Source: Zwartia vadi
GTDB lineage: Bacteria > Pseudomonadota > Gammaproteobacteria > Burkholderiales > Burkholderiaceae_B
DNA: 64,000 bases
NCBI RefSeq assembly: GCF_030410375.1
Contig: NZ_JAUHHE010000001.1
Span: 62,001-126,000, forward strand
Direction: 5' to 3'
Shown: piece after piece, positions 1-8,993 of the stretch
Position numbering within the stretch: position 1 is the stretch's first letter
How the letters are laid out: each line of letters begins with the position of its first letter
Made by a program: the position numbers and the translations under genes
Notes under the pieces: model-generated
What the model was told of the DNA's origin: nothing
Seen by the model: only the letters and a program-made list of their open reading frames with translations
Databases searched by the model: none

Positions 1-1
1 C

Positions 2-274
2 ATGTTTGATGGCGGTCAGCTAACTTCCTGGAAAGGCGACGAACAACCCGAGATGCAACCTTTCCAAATTGCGCGCGAGGAAGTTGGCATTTCCAAGCGA
101 GAGGCGGCTCAGGATGCGCTCTTCAAAGAGCGTCAGGCCAATGATGCGGGCTTGGGTGCGCCGATCGAAATGGCGCCGGGCTTGTCTCTGGGACAAACGC
201 TTGGCGATACTTCCGTCTCTGATCCCGCCGCCATTCCGGGAGCGCCAGACGATGCACCGGCTCCCCTGCGCTAA
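2..274 (+). CDS. bamE: Outer membrane protein assembly factor BamE, C-terminal fragment
   Basis: This is the last 90 residues of a small outer-membrane lipoprotein of the BamE (SmpA/OmlA) family, which supports the BamABCDE beta-barrel insertion machine at the periplasmic face of the outer membrane. The frame is open to the left edge, so the lipoprotein signal peptide and most of the BamE fold are outside the window. The visible start FDGGQLTSWKGDEQP matches the final beta-strands of BamE. The tail is longer than in E. coli and rich in Ala, Pro and Asp. The identification rests on that short stretch and on dapB downstream, a neighbour pair seen in Bordetella-type genomes. Confidence 0.75.
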   Translation: MFDGGQLTSWKGDEQPEMQPFQIAREEVGISKREAAQDALFKERQANDAGLGAPIEMAPGLSLGQTLGDTSVSDPAAIPGAPDDAPAPLR

Positions 275-286
275 TTGCGCGCGCAC

Positions 287-312
287 AATCTGACCACGCG
301 TAATCTGACCAC
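287..312 (+). repeat. Short direct repeat in the bamE-dapB gap
   Basis: The 11-mer AATCTGACCAC occurs twice with a 15-base period (287-297 and 302-312) upstream of dapB. It may be a pair of binding sites for a regulator of dapB, or chance; nothing else in the window shares it. Confidence 0.3.
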
Positions 313-401
313 ACTGAATCCGATCAGACGCTATCAGGTCCGGTCGATCCAAACAAAGACACTCGAAACGACATTCGATAAACAGTTCAACAAAAGAGTT
401 C

Positions 402-1196
402 ATGATGCGAATTGCAATTGCCGGAGCCAGTGGCCGTATGGGTCGAATGCTCATCGAAGCAGTCTCTCAATCCACCGATTTAAAATTGACTGTTGCGCTC
501 GATATCGCAGGCGCTCCCATGCTGGGTCAAGACGCCTGCGCTTTTCTCGGGCAGCCAAGTGGCATCCTGATCACCGACCAACTCTCAGCGATCCAACAGG
601 CCGACTGCCTGATCGACTTCACCCGCCCCGAAGGCTCCTTGCAGCATCTTGCCGCTTGCGTGCAATACGGCGTCAATATGGTTATTGGCACCACCGGTTT
701 TGATGAGGCTGGTAAAGCGGCTATTTCAAAGGCCGCAGATAAAATCGGCATTGTGTTCGCACCAAATATGAGTGTGGGCGTCAATGCCACCTTGAAACTA
801 CTCGACATGGCCGCCCGCATCCTGAACTCTGGATATGACGTGGAGGTGTTCGAGGCCCATCACCGCCACAAAGTTGACGCGCCTTCAGGCACTGCACTCA
901 AAATGGGTGAGACGATTGCCCAAGCCTGGGGCAAACCGCTTGATGAAATCGCCACATGGACACGCCATGGCCACACGGGCCCACGCCAGACAGGCGAAAT
1001 CGGCTTTTCAGTCGTGCGCGGCGGCGATATCGTTGGCGATCACACGGTTTTTTTCTGTGGAACGGGCGAACGCATCGAAATTTCGCATCGCTCGAGCAGC
1101 CGCGCAGGGTACGCCGAAGGCAGCCTGCGCGCCGCCCGATACCTCAAGGATAAACGCGCTGGTCTCTTTGATATGCAGACTGTTTTAGGTCTCTGA
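402..1196 (+). CDS. dapB: 4-hydroxy-tetrahydrodipicolinate reductase DapB
   Basis: Cytoplasmic enzyme that reduces 4-hydroxy-tetrahydrodipicolinate with NAD(P)H in the diaminopimelate/lysine pathway, which also feeds peptidoglycan. The Rossmann glycine motif GASGRMG lies at residues 8-14. The family signature [15 protein letters not shown], holding the catalytic His and the Lys/Ser/Gly substrate contacts, lies near 150-165. The length of 264 aa is normal. Two ATG codons stand in tandem; either could start, with a weak AAGAG ahead of them. The last 12 bases overlap the 3' end of convergent murB. Confidence 0.97.
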   Translation: MMRIAIAGASGRMGRMLIEAVSQSTDLKLTVALDIAGAPMLGQDACAFLGQPSGILITDQLSAIQQADCLIDFTRPEGSLQHLAACVQYGVNMVIGTTGFDEAGKAAISKAADKIGIVFAPNMSVGVNATLKLLDMAARILNSGYDVEVFEAHHRHKVDAPSGTALKMGETIAQAWGKPLDEIATWTRHGHTGPRQTGEIGFSVVRGGDIVGDHTVFFCGTGERIEISHRSSSRAGYAEGSLRAARYLKDKRAGLFDMQTVLGL

Positions 1197-2243
1197 CACG
1201 ATCACAGGCTCGATTTCGAGCTCGACGCCAAATTGCGTGCGCACGGCAGCTTGCACATCGTGTGCAAGCCCTAATAACTCGGCAGCTTGCGCGCCACCAT
1301 GATTGACCAGCACCAACGCCTGACGATCGTGGACACCCACGGCGCCTTGGCGCCTGCCTTTCCAGCCGCAACGTTCAATCAACCAACCCGCAGCGAGTTT
1401 GAAAGTATTCTCGGGCTGCGGATAAGCAACCAGATCAACGAATCTCTCTTTGAGCAACAGGTACTGAGAGGCTGGTACGACCGGGTTTTTAAAAAAACTC
1501 CCTGCATTCGCCAGTACAGCGGGATCGGGAAGCTTGGCGCGGCGTATCTCGCACACCGCCTCCATGACGTGCTCGGCTGTGATGGCGTCAGCCGGGATGG
1601 TGTTGAGCACTGGATGTTGACGCAAGTCGGGGTATTTCAGAACGGGTTCCCAGCGCTTGGGCAGTAAAAACCGCACAGACACGATGAGCCAGGTTCCGGG
1701 TTGCGCACGTTTAAAAATACTATCCCGATACGCAAATCCGCAGGCCTCTTTCGAGAGCGTGACGAGTCGTCCTTCGGGGATATGCCACGCGGTCACAGAC
1801 TCGATTCGATCCTGAAGCTCAACGCCATAGGCACCGATATTTTGTACAGGCGCCGCCCCTACCGTTCCGGGAATGAGGGCCAGATTTTCAAGCCCGGACC
1901 ACCCTCTTCTCGTTGCAGTCTCCACCCAATCGTGCCAGTTTTCGCCTGCTGCAACCTCAACGCGCCAGGCGGTTGGACTCTCTAATTGCTCAATACCTTT
2001 CAGTGCGACCAGAACCACTGGGCGATCAAGCTTGGCTGGCAGCACGACATTACTGCCACCACCCAGTATCCACACCCCGCCTGAGTCACGCGCCCACACT
2101 GAGACCGCGGGCAACTGCTCTCGTGACGTCAGTGTCAGCACACGATTGGCCAGGCAAGGCAAACCCAGCGTGTTGTGTGGAGTCAAAACGAGTGACTGCA
2201 GAGATTGCTCGAAATCAGGGGGAAACCGGGTTGGATTTGACAT
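1185..2243 (-). CDS. murB: UDP-N-acetylenolpyruvoylglucosamine reductase MurB
   Basis: Flavoenzyme of the cytoplasm that reduces UDP-GlcNAc-enolpyruvate to UDP-MurNAc with NADPH, the second committed step of peptidoglycan synthesis. The FAD-binding motif GGGSN is at residues 61-65. The stretch [15 protein letters not shown] is near 130-147, the YRDS segment near 180 and GSFFKNP near 248. This is the type I layout of E. coli MurB, and 352 aa is the usual length. It starts at an ATG without a convincing Shine-Dalgarno sequence and overlaps dapB tail-to-tail by 12 bp. Confidence 0.96.
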   Translation of the reverse strand: MSNPTRFPPDFEQSLQSLVLTPHNTLGLPCLANRVLTLTSREQLPAVSVWARDSGGVWILGGGSNVVLPAKLDRPVVLVALKGIEQLESPTAWRVEVAAGENWHDWVETATRRGWSGLENLALIPGTVGAAPVQNIGAYGVELQDRIESVTAWHIPEGRLVTLSKEACGFAYRDSIFKRAQPGTWLIVSVRFLLPKRWEPVLKYPDLRQHPVLNTIPADAITAEHVMEAVCEIRRAKLPDPAVLANAGSFFKNPVVPASQYLLLKERFVDLVAYPQPENTFKLAAGWLIERCGWKGRRQGAVGVHDRQALVLVNHGGAQAAELLGLAHDVQAAVRTQFGVELEIEPVIVSET

Positions 2244-2272
2244 GCAGGTGGGTAGTTATGATATAGTTTTGG

Positions 2273-2305
2273 TCTTCACGCAAAACACTGTTGTTTTAGT
2301 GAAGA
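2273..2305. promoter_or_regulatory. Imperfect dyad upstream of tRNA-Gly
   Basis: Arms TCTTCAC (2273-2279) and GTGAAGA (2299-2305) pair, and inside them AAAACA (2282-2287) pairs with TGTTTT (2292-2297) around a 4-base centre. The element ends 10 bases before the mature tRNA-Gly 5' end, so it overlaps the expected promoter of that tRNA. No T-run follows, which argues against a terminator. Its function is unknown. Confidence 0.4.
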
Positions 2306-2315
2306 TAGTCACCAA

Positions 2316-2391
2316 GCGGGAGTAGCTCAGTTGGTAGAGCGCAACCTTGCCAAGGTTGAGGTCGCGAGTTCGAGACTCGTCTCCCGCTCCA
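2316..2391 (+). tRNA. tRNA-Gly (anticodon GCC)
   Basis: A 76-base cloverleaf. Acceptor arms GCGGGAG (2316-2322) and CTCCCGC (2381-2387) pair perfectly. The D-arm AGCTCAGTTGGTAGAGC is standard, the anticodon stem CAACC/GGTTG encloses loop TTGCCAA with GCC at 2349-2351, and the T-loop is TTCGAGA. CCA is encoded (2389-2391) after discriminator T. It reads GGC/GGT codons and is the counterpart of E. coli glyW, which lies in a glyW-cysT-leuZ cluster; here tRNA-Cys is 1.2 kb away. Confidence 0.97.
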
Positions 2392-2400
2392 AATTTGGCA

Positions 2401-2438
2401 AAAAAGCCTGACACAACTCATTTGCGTCAGGCTTTTTT
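2401..2438. terminator. Bidirectional intrinsic terminator between tRNA-Gly and Bug gene
   Basis: The 12-base arms AAAAAGCCTGAC (2401-2412) and GTCAGGCTTTTT (2426-2437) enclose a 13-base loop. A-rich and T-rich flanks let it work in both directions, ending the tRNA-Gly transcript on + and the Bug receptor gene on -. Confidence 0.9.
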
Positions 2439-2452
2439 CTTTCTTGCACCAA

Positions 2453-3436
2453 TTAATCAAGTTTGGCGCCAGAGATTTTGACAACTTCTGCCCAGCGTTT
2501 GATCTCGCTATCCACAAAGGCACCAAACTGCGCACCCGTTACGTCCGGAAACTCCGCACCGTTGGTCGCCCAGACTTTGACAATGGTGTCATCTTTTGAA
2601 GCTTTTTTGATTTCATCAATCAGCTTAGCTTGGACAGCTGGTGGAGTCCCTTTCGGGGCCCAGATGGCATACCAGGTACTCACCGTGTAATCGGGCAAAC
2701 CGAGTTCGGCTGCACTCGGAACATCAGGGATCGCCGGATTGCGTGTTGCACCCGCCACCATCAGAGGCTTGATCCGACCAGATTTGATGTGTGCGGACGA
2801 GGAGCCCAGACCATCAAACATGACGTCCACATCGCCAGCCATCAAACCTTGCAGAGCAGGACCTGCACCTCGGTAAGGAATGTGGGCGATATCTGATTTA
2901 GACTGGATTTTGAACAATTCGCCTGCCAAATGATGGGAAGTACCACTACCAGCCGAACCATAATTGAGCTTGCCAGGGTTGGTTTTAGCCTGATTCAGAA
3001 AGGCCTTGAAGTCGCCAGGGACCTTTTGCGGGTTGACCACAACGACTTGCGGTACGCGCGCGACCAAGGCGATCGGCACGAAATCTTTTTGGAGATCGTA
3101 GTCAAGCTTTGGATACATCGAAGGTGCGATGGAATGATGCACCGCGCCCATAAAAAGCGTGTAGCCGTCAGGTGCGGCTTTGGCTGCAACACCAGCACCG
3201 AGGTTACCACCCGCGCCACCACGATTATCAATCACAATTTGCTTACCGAGCGACTTGCCTAGCACAGCCGCCAAGGGACGTGCGAACGCATCAGTTCCAC
3301 CGCCTGCTGGAAAGGGCACCACTAAAGTCACCGGCTTGGTCGGCCAATCGGTCTGCGCGTAGACACCGGTCGCTGACAAGGTCAAAGCACATAATCCCAC
3401 TTGCATCAGTATCCGACGCTTAATGATTGTTTTCAT
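2453..3436 (-). CDS. Bug/TctC family periplasmic solute-binding receptor (copy 1)
   Basis: Periplasmic receptor of the tripartite tricarboxylate transporter (TTT) family, which typically binds small carboxylates. A signal peptide spans residues 1-27 (KRR, hydrophobic core, cleavage near VYA/QTD). The mature N-terminus WPTKPVTLVVPFPAGGGTD is the family hallmark, and later segments DNRGGAGGNLGA and HIPYRGAGPALQGLMAGDVD fit the two-lobe fold. Length 327 aa is typical. GGAG stands ahead of the ATG. No TctA/TctB membrane genes are near, so it is an orphan receptor whose ligand cannot be read from sequence. It sits alone between two tRNA genes. Confidence 0.93.
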   Translation of the reverse strand: MKTIIKRRILMQVGLCALTLSATGVYAQTDWPTKPVTLVVPFPAGGGTDAFARPLAAVLGKSLGKQIVIDNRGGAGGNLGAGVAAKAAPDGYTLFMGAVHHSIAPSMYPKLDYDLQKDFVPIALVARVPQVVVVNPQKVPGDFKAFLNQAKTNPGKLNYGSAGSGTSHHLAGELFKIQSKSDIAHIPYRGAGPALQGLMAGDVDVMFDGLGSSSAHIKSGRIKPLMVAGATRNPAIPDVPSAAELGLPDYTVSTWYAIWAPKGTPPAVQAKLIDEIKKASKDDTIVKVWATNGAEFPDVTGAQFGAFVDSEIKRWAEVVKISGAKLD

Positions 3437-3544
3437 GGATGTCTCCAGATTTGATGTTCAATTGAACCGTTGCACAGGTTTTGCTCTCTGCAACCCCCAC
3501 GCGACAGGCGTGTGTGTGAGTATAGTTTGTTGTCGCCTCTATTA

Positions 3545-3566
3545 AAAAGCGCTTTTGTAGTATGAT
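3545..3566 (+). promoter_or_regulatory. Likely -10 region and palindrome of the tRNA-Cys promoter
   Basis: TATGAT (3561-3566) is a near-consensus -10 hexamer placed about 25 bases before the mature tRNA-Cys, with a G+C-rich discriminator after it, as usual for stable-RNA promoters. The perfect 12-bp palindrome AAAAGCGCTTTT (3545-3556) lies just upstream in the spacer. I see no good -35 hexamer. Confidence 0.5.
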
Positions 3567-3591
3567 CTGCGCCTGCGTAATGCTTCGTGTT

Positions 3592-3665
3592 GGCGCAATG
3601 GCAGAGTGGTTATGCAGCGGATTGCAAATCCGTGTAGCTCGGTTCGATTCCGGGTTGCGCCTCCA
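3592..3665 (+). tRNA. tRNA-Cys (anticodon GCA)
   Basis: A 74-base cloverleaf with acceptor arms GGCGCAA (3592-3598) and TTGCGCC (3655-3661). The anticodon loop TTGCAAA has GCA at 3624-3626, the T-loop is TTCGATT, and the 3' end TCCA is encoded (3662-3665). It serves TGC/TGT codons. A reading frame running through it into the MFS gene is an artefact. Confidence 0.97.
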
Positions 3666-3722
3666 ACACCCAAAAAACGACTCGCGCATGGCTTGACACG
3701 CGCATGGCTAACAAAGCGCCAT

Positions 3723-4982
3723 ATGGATCAATCGCCTGCCCACCCCGCCCCGCACTCTACTCCGACTGGCTTTGCGGCCTTCAGGATTATCCTTGTTTTC
3801 GCCTGCGGTTACTTTTTGTCCTACGTGTTGCGCTCGGTAAATGCTGCGATTGCACCGCTGCTGGCCCAAGACCTGAACTTGTCTCCCGGTGAGTTAGGCT
3901 GGCTCACCTCCGCATATTTCCTGGCGTTTAGCGCAGTCCAAATCCCGGTGGGTATCTGGCTCGACCGCCATGGTGCGCGGCGCACTGAATCACTCCTGCT
4001 ATTAGTGGCTGCGTTTGGCGCGGCGCTCATGGCCACAAGCGAGTCCCTGTGGCTGCTATCTGTCGGTCGCATGCTGATTGGCGTGGGAGTGTCTGCCTGC
4101 CTCATGGCTGCCTACTCATATTTCCGACGATGCTTTCCCGCTGAGCAGCAACCTAGACTGGTCATGTATATGCTGATCGCGGGCACGTCCGGTGCCCTGG
4201 TGGCGACTCAGCCCGCGCTCACCTTGGCCGAGTGGATCGGCTGGCGCCATTCTTTTGGTTTGATCGCTGTTTTATTGGTACTGAGCGCATTGGCTATTTT
4301 CCTGTTCGCCGGCGACTTGGATCGTCAGCATGCGCCAACGGTGACAGCCCATCCCGGCGAAGGCAGTTTTCTCACGCTGTGCAAACACCCGCTGATGATT
4401 CAGGCGATTCCGCCCACGATTTTCATTGTGGGCGGTTTTGGCGCACTGCAAACACTTTGGGCAGGACCCTGGTTTACCGGTGTGCTGGGCATGACCGCAG
4501 ACCAAGCGGGCCAGACCCTGCTGTATCTCAACGCGATGATCCTGGTCGCCTATATTTTGATGGGAACCATCAGCCCATGGCTGATCAAACGCGGCGTCGC
4601 CCTCCTGACACAGTCCCTCTGTGCGCTGATCTGGATTCCACTTTGTTTTGCAGTCATTGTTTTCTGGCAAGGTCAGTCGTCCTGGATCGTCTGGCTCATC
4701 CTCTCACTTATGGTGCCAGCAATGTTTTTGTTGCAGACCCAAATCGCGCTGGCTTTTCCCAAGCACATCGCAGGCCGCATCCTGACGACCTATAACCTGA
4801 TGGTTTTTGTGGGATCCTTTGCTGTGCAATGGGGGTTTGGTTTGCTCACTGACATGTTCATCGCCTTTGGCTATGCGTCCGCTCAGGCACTGACCGGAGC
4901 CATGGGCTGTCTTGTCATATTGCAATTTCTCAGCCTGTTCTGGTTTTTAGCGAGAAAACCTGATGGATCAATCCGTACTTGA
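3723..4982 (+). CDS. Major facilitator superfamily transporter
   Basis: Inner-membrane MFS transporter of 419 aa with about twelve hydrophobic segments in two halves. The first helix begins FRIILVFACGYFLSY. The loop 2-3 signature region reads PVGIWLDRHGARR, a recognisable variant of the MFS GxxxDRxGRR motif. The substrate cannot be told; the family includes metabolite/proton symporters and drug exporters. The frame extends upstream into tRNA-Cys, so I place the start at the ATG at 3723, where the conserved sequence MDQSPAHPA begins. The 3' end overlaps the next gene by 20 bases in another frame, suggesting co-translation. Confidence 0.85.
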   Translation: MDQSPAHPAPHSTPTGFAAFRIILVFACGYFLSYVLRSVNAAIAPLLAQDLNLSPGELGWLTSAYFLAFSAVQIPVGIWLDRHGARRTESLLLLVAAFGAALMATSESLWLLSVGRMLIGVGVSACLMAAYSYFRRCFPAEQQPRLVMYMLIAGTSGALVATQPALTLAEWIGWRHSFGLIAVLLVLSALAIFLFAGDLDRQHAPTVTAHPGEGSFLTLCKHPLMIQAIPPTIFIVGGFGALQTLWAGPWFTGVLGMTADQAGQTLLYLNAMILVAYILMGTISPWLIKRGVALLTQSLCALIWIPLCFAVIVFWQGQSSWIVWLILSLMVPAMFLLQTQIALAFPKHIAGRILTTYNLMVFVGSFAVQWGFGLLTDMFIAFGYASAQALTGAMGCLVILQFLSLFWFLARKPDGSIRT

Positions 4983-5646
4983 TGCAGTCAAACGCTGGCC
5001 GGATGTGCCAGCGGTGTATGGATGGCTCTCCTTGACTGCCCGCGGCGAATGGAAACTACACCCGCTAGGCGATGCCCGGAGTGGTGGCGCAGGTCAGGGG
5101 ATCAGTAATACCCAGATTCTTGGCTTTATTAGCCGAAATTACGCTCGTCAGCAGGACGGGGCGTGGTTTTTTCAAAATGGCCCCCAACGCGTGTATGTGC
5201 GCCTCGATGCCGCGCCCTTCATCTTGCACCTTGACCCGCACTCCCATACGCTCAAGACCCACAATGGCCTGGTCGTCGAACACGTCATGAATTGGTATTG
5301 CGACCAGACAGGTCAGGTATATGCCCAAACAGACCGAGGGGCTGCACGTCTGGATGACAGAGATCTCCATCTTCTCGCTGAAGTGCTGCGCTCACCCTCC
5401 AACCAGTCTTTGTTTGACCTGTTCGAACAAGCCGGGACGCAGACTCAGGGCGCTCGACACGCTGCTACGCATGAAATGTCAGACAAGATATTGCTGGATC
5501 CGGGCAATCAATACCCCGCCTTGTCTAAGCCTGCATCTTTTAGATTGATAGCAGACGCTGACATCCCGCTTGCGCTGGACTTTATCCCTAACCCTGGCCC
5601 TGCCTCTGTGACGACCTCGCACCTTGGTCGTAAAATAGAACCATGA
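4963..5646 (+). CDS. Uncharacterised conserved-type protein in Nudix operon
   Basis: Soluble protein of 227 aa that I cannot assign to a function. There is no signal peptide or membrane segment. The N-terminal half, with patches VPAVYGWLSLTARGEW and WFFQNGPQRVYVRLDAAP, looks like a compact beta-rich domain. The C-terminal third is low in obvious motifs. Its start overlaps the MFS gene by 20 bases and its TGA shares ATGA with the Nudix gene, so the three are likely made from one transcript. The density and the tight overlaps argue that it is real; homologues should be sought in Bordetella relatives. Confidence 0.7.
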   Translation: MDQSVLDAVKRWPDVPAVYGWLSLTARGEWKLHPLGDARSGGAGQGISNTQILGFISRNYARQQDGAWFFQNGPQRVYVRLDAAPFILHLDPHSHTLKTHNGLVVEHVMNWYCDQTGQVYAQTDRGAARLDDRDLHLLAEVLRSPSNQSLFDLFEQAGTQTQGARHAATHEMSDKILLDPGNQYPALSKPASFRLIADADIPLALDFIPNPGPASVTTSHLGRKIEP

Positions 5647-6221
5647 GCCACGATCCCAGTTTTTACTTTCCTGCCCCGCGCGAACAAAAGTTCTGCAGCC
5701 AGTGCGGCACCCCCAACACCAATCGTTTACTCGAGGGGGACAATCGCAAGCGCGATGTGTGTGAAAACTGCGGAGCCGTCCATTATCAAAACCCCAGACT
5801 CGTTGTTGGCACACTGCCAGTCTGGGAGGACAAAGTTCTCCTTTGTCTGCGTGCGATCGAGCCGCGCGCCAACACCTGGACCCTGCCCGCCGGCTTTATG
5901 GAACTCAGCGAAAGCATGGCACAAGGTGCCGAACGCGAGACGCAAGAAGAAGCGGGCGTCAAAATCGCCTTGGGTAAACTCTACACTGCCATCGACATCC
6001 CGCAGGTTGATCAAGTGCATGTCTACTTTTTGGCGGAAGCTCTGGGACCCGAAATCGATCCGGGTCCGGAAACTCTCGAAGCCCGCTGGTATGGGCTTGA
6101 TGAAATCCCTTGGGACAATCTTGCATTTCGATCAGTATCGACCACGCTCAAGCACTACATCCGAGACCGCTCGCACGGGCACTTCGAAATGCATCACTAC
6201 TCGATCGCGATTAACCGCTAG
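5643..6221 (+). CDS. Nudix hydrolase with N-terminal zinc ribbon
   Basis: Predicted nucleoside-diphosphate-linked pyrophosphohydrolase (192 aa). Cys18, Cys21, Cys40 and Cys43 (FCSQCG and VCENCG) form a zinc ribbon as in NudC-like NADH pyrophosphatases. The Nudix box is complete: Gly84, Glu90, Arg98-Glu99, Glu102-Glu103 and Gly105 in GFMELSE and RETQEEAG, providing the metal ligands. It is shorter than NudC (about 257 aa), so NADH specificity is not certain. The start overlaps the preceding stop (ATGA). Confidence 0.9.
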   Translation: MSHDPSFYFPAPREQKFCSQCGTPNTNRLLEGDNRKRDVCENCGAVHYQNPRLVVGTLPVWEDKVLLCLRAIEPRANTWTLPAGFMELSESMAQGAERETQEEAGVKIALGKLYTAIDIPQVDQVHVYFLAEALGPEIDPGPETLEARWYGLDEIPWDNLAFRSVSTTLKHYIRDRSHGHFEMHHYSIAINR

Positions 6222-6254
6222 ACGCGTCGCGTTGCGCACGCCTCGGGCCATGCC

Positions 6255-7010
6255 GTGAATCTGACCTGGCTAGACATCGACACCCCTTTTCCACCTGTCA
6301 CACAGGCCTTGACAGACCCTCCCGGCTTGCTTGCCGCCGGTGCGGATCTGTCCATTCCTCGTTTGCGCGCGGCGTACTCTCAGGGCATCTTCCCCTGGTA
6401 CTCTCAAGACGAGCCTCCCTTATGGTGGTCTCCAGACCCCAGGATGGTTCTCAAATGTGACGACCTGCACATCTCCCACTCACTGGGCAAACGTTTGCGT
6501 CAAATCGCACGCGCGCAAGACCAGGGGGATTTCAGTGTCTTTGTTGCGGTCGACACCGCTTTCGGCTCGGTGATTCGTTCTTGTGCCAGATCTTCAGCAG
6601 ACGGACAGCCCGGCACATGGATTACCCAAGAAATGCAGTTGGCGTATGAAGCCTGGCATCTGATTGGTCAGGCGCACAGCATTGAAACCTGGAGCAACGG
6701 CGAGTTGGTTGGAGGGTTGTATGGTGTCAGCCTGGGCAAGATGTTCTTTGGCGAGTCCATGTTCAGCCGCGCCAATGACGCCTCCAAAATCGCATTTGTC
6801 CACTTGGTCGCCTTTTTAAAACAACGTGGTGTGGACTGGATCGACTGTCAAATGAAAACCGATCACCTCGCCTCTCTCGGGGCACAACTCGTCCCGCGGG
6901 CTGTCTTTCTCGAACACGTCCATGCTCGCGTCCGGCAGCCTGATCTTGCTTGGTCTCCCGGAATCCTTGATCAGAAAGGTCAGTTACACCCTCTCCCCGC
7001 CGATCTGTAA
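6255..7010 (+). CDS. aat: Leucyl/phenylalanyl-tRNA--protein transferase
   Basis: Transfers Leu or Phe from tRNA to proteins with N-terminal Lys or Arg, creating N-degrons for ClpS-ClpAP. The family motif [18 protein letters not shown] spans residues 46-63 and the segment [11 protein letters not shown] falls near 165-175. Length 251 aa is normal. The start is GTG, 33 bases after the Nudix gene. The adjacent bpt gene encodes the other bacterial N-end-rule transferase, so the pair forms a small functional unit. Confidence 0.96.
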   Translation: MNLTWLDIDTPFPPVTQALTDPPGLLAAGADLSIPRLRAAYSQGIFPWYSQDEPPLWWSPDPRMVLKCDDLHISHSLGKRLRQIARAQDQGDFSVFVAVDTAFGSVIRSCARSSADGQPGTWITQEMQLAYEAWHLIGQAHSIETWSNGELVGGLYGVSLGKMFFGESMFSRANDASKIAFVHLVAFLKQRGVDWIDCQMKTDHLASLGAQLVPRAVFLEHVHARVRQPDLAWSPGILDQKGQLHPLPADL

Positions 7011-7054
7011 TATTCTGGAAATAATATATTTCTGTGAACCTAGGTGGCGCACGC

Positions 7055-7777
7055 ATGAGCCAGATCAAGGAACTCCCCTTTGCCACGCTGCAGTTTTACG
7101 CCACAGCGCCATACCCCTGCAGCTACCTGCCGGGTAGACAAGCGCGTTCTCAAGTCGCCGCCCCCGGCCATCTCATTCACTCGGATACCTACTCTCATTT
7201 AATTGACCAAGGCTTTCGTCGCAGCGGCTTGTTCACCTATCGGCCACATTGCGATGACTGCAAAGCCTGCATCCCCGTGCGCGTCAATGTCGAGCAGTTT
7301 GAGCCAAATCGCACTCAAAAGCGCGTACTCAAGCGTCACCAGGACTTACGGCCTCTGGTCGCTGAACTCGCCTGGTCCGAAGAGCACTATGCACTCTATA
7401 CGCGCTATCAGGCGCAGCGGCATCCCAACGGCGGGATGGACGACGACAGCCGCCAACAATACGGAGAATTTTTGTTAGCCAGTCGCGTCAACACACGACT
7501 CGTCGAGTTCCGCAATCAAGACGGCGCGCTGCTCATGGTGTCCATCATCGATGTGCTTGAACAGGGTCTGTCCTCCGTTTATACCTTTTATGAACCCGAG
7601 GCCGCAGGAAGCCTGGGAACATATGGCATTTTGTGGCAAATCAATCAATGTCGACAACTCAAGCTGCCTTGGCTTTATCTTGGATACTGGATCGAAAACA
7701 GCGAAAAAATGGCTTACAAAGCACGTTTTAAGCCCGCTGAATACCGCTTTGACGGACAGTGGCAACCAGCCCGTTAA
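7055..7777 (+). CDS. bpt: Aspartate/glutamate leucyltransferase (ATE-like) Bpt
   Basis: Bacterial homologue of arginyl-tRNA-protein transferases that attaches Leu to N-terminal Asp or Glu, marking proteins for ClpS-dependent degradation. The N-terminal cysteine CSYLPGR (Cys22) and the cluster HCDDCKAC (Cys66, 69, 72) match the conserved Cys set, and YLGYWI near residue 213 marks the C-terminal acyl-transferase fold. I take ATG 7055 (240 aa), preceded by AGGTGG, rather than an in-frame GTG at 7034. It follows aat by 44 bases. Confidence 0.95.
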   Translation: MSQIKELPFATLQFYATAPYPCSYLPGRQARSQVAAPGHLIHSDTYSHLIDQGFRRSGLFTYRPHCDDCKACIPVRVNVEQFEPNRTQKRVLKRHQDLRPLVAELAWSEEHYALYTRYQAQRHPNGGMDDDSRQQYGEFLLASRVNTRLVEFRNQDGALLMVSIIDVLEQGLSSVYTFYEPEAAGSLGTYGILWQINQCRQLKLPWLYLGYWIENSEKMAYKARFKPAEYRFDGQWQPAR

Positions 7778-7833
7778 AATATCTCCAACAATTACAACTT
7801 CACCGTCACGATACCGCCAAGGCAACGAGTCAA

Positions 7834-8883
7834 ATGTCTCTCTTATTTCAAGCCTATCCCCTCGCACGACACGCACTGTTTGCCATGGATGCGGAAACAG
7901 CACACGAAGCGACGCTAGGCGCCTTGCAGCGCGCATACGACTGCTCCCTGACGCGAGGCCTCATGCACAGCCAGGTGCTAGTCCCCACGAAACTGATGGG
8001 TCTGACACTACAAAATCCAGTCGGTTTGGCGGCGGGTCTGGACAAAAATGGCGCTCATATCGATGCGATGGGTAACCTGGGCTTTGGTTTTATCGAGGTC
8101 GGGACAGTCACGCCGCGCGCCCAACCCGGCAACCCAAAGCCACGCATGTTTCGACTGCCCGAGTCCGAGGCCTTGATCAACCGTCTCGGCTTCAACAACA
8201 AAGGGCTTGAGGCCTTCATCGCAAACGTCCAGCGCAGCACGTGGCGTGAGCGTGGCGGAGTCATCGGACTGAATATCGGAAAAAATGCCGATACTCCGAT
8301 TGAGCACGCAGCGGATGACTATCTGATCGGTTTATCCGGCGTTTATCCGCATGCCGACTACATCACAGTCAATATTTCTTCTCCCAACACCAAAAATCTC
8401 AGGGCGCTTCAAGGCGAGCACGAGCTTGACCTGCTGTTGTCCCAATTAGCCACGCGTCGCTCAGCTTTAGCCGAGCAATATCAAAAGCGCGTTCCACTGG
8501 CCGTGAAAATCGCGCCGGATCTGACTGAAGAGCAAATCGATATCATTGCCGAAGTGCTGCCTCGCCATGGCATTGACGGTGTGATTGCTACCAACACGAC
8601 CTTGGCGCGCGATGCCGTACAGGGACAAAAGCATGCTGAGGAAGCCGGCGGACTATCTGGCGCTCCTCTGCACGCCCGCTCGCTCGAGGTCATCCGACGC
8701 TTGCGTGAAAAGCTCGGCGCGGACTTTGCCATCATCGGCGTCGGCGGGATCATGTCCGGCAAGCACGCCGCTGAAAAAATCGCTGCGGGCGCGAATGCTG
8801 TGCAGCTCTATACCGGTTTGATTTATCGCGGTCCGAGCCTAGTGGGCGAATGCGCAAAAGAAATTGGTCGGCAGCGACGTTGA
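7834..8883 (+). CDS. pyrD: Dihydroorotate dehydrogenase (quinone), class 2
   Basis: Inner-membrane-associated flavoprotein that oxidises dihydroorotate to orotate with ubiquinone, the fourth step of pyrimidine synthesis. The class 2 N-terminal amphipathic helix ([21 protein letters not shown]) is present. [13 protein letters not shown] and [11 protein letters not shown] bind FMN and substrate, and GVGGIMSG with [15 protein letters not shown] is the C-terminal phosphate-binding site. ATG 7834 gives 349 aa, the usual size; a longer frame would overlap bpt and adds non-conserved residues. A strong terminator follows. Confidence 0.97.
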   Translation: MSLLFQAYPLARHALFAMDAETAHEATLGALQRAYDCSLTRGLMHSQVLVPTKLMGLTLQNPVGLAAGLDKNGAHIDAMGNLGFGFIEVGTVTPRAQPGNPKPRMFRLPESEALINRLGFNNKGLEAFIANVQRSTWRERGGVIGLNIGKNADTPIEHAADDYLIGLSGVYPHADYITVNISSPNTKNLRALQGEHELDLLLSQLATRRSALAEQYQKRVPLAVKIAPDLTEEQIDIIAEVLPRHGIDGVIATNTTLARDAVQGQKHAEEAGGLSGAPLHARSLEVIRRLREKLGADFAIIGVGGIMSGKHAAEKIAAGANAVQLYTGLIYRGPSLVGECAKEIGRQRR

Positions 8884-8915
8884 GCGTGCTGCAATTTGAG
8901 TGACCACAAAAAAAA

Positions 8916-8945
8916 ACCGCCGAATGTTGAAATCGGCGGTCTTTT
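8916..8945. terminator. Bidirectional terminator between pyrD and phasin gene
   Basis: ACCGCCGA (8916-8923) pairs with TCGGCGGT (8933-8940) around a 9-base loop, with an A-run before and a T-run after. It can end pyrD on + and the phasin gene on -. Confidence 0.92.
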
Positions 8946-8993
8946 TACTCTTTAAAACTACGCTTTCAATTTTAAGTTGAAAACTTGTACTGC

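Noticed and set aside
3606..3722. Upstream extension of the MFS frame
   Set aside because: It translates the tRNA-Cys gene and is not a protein sequence.
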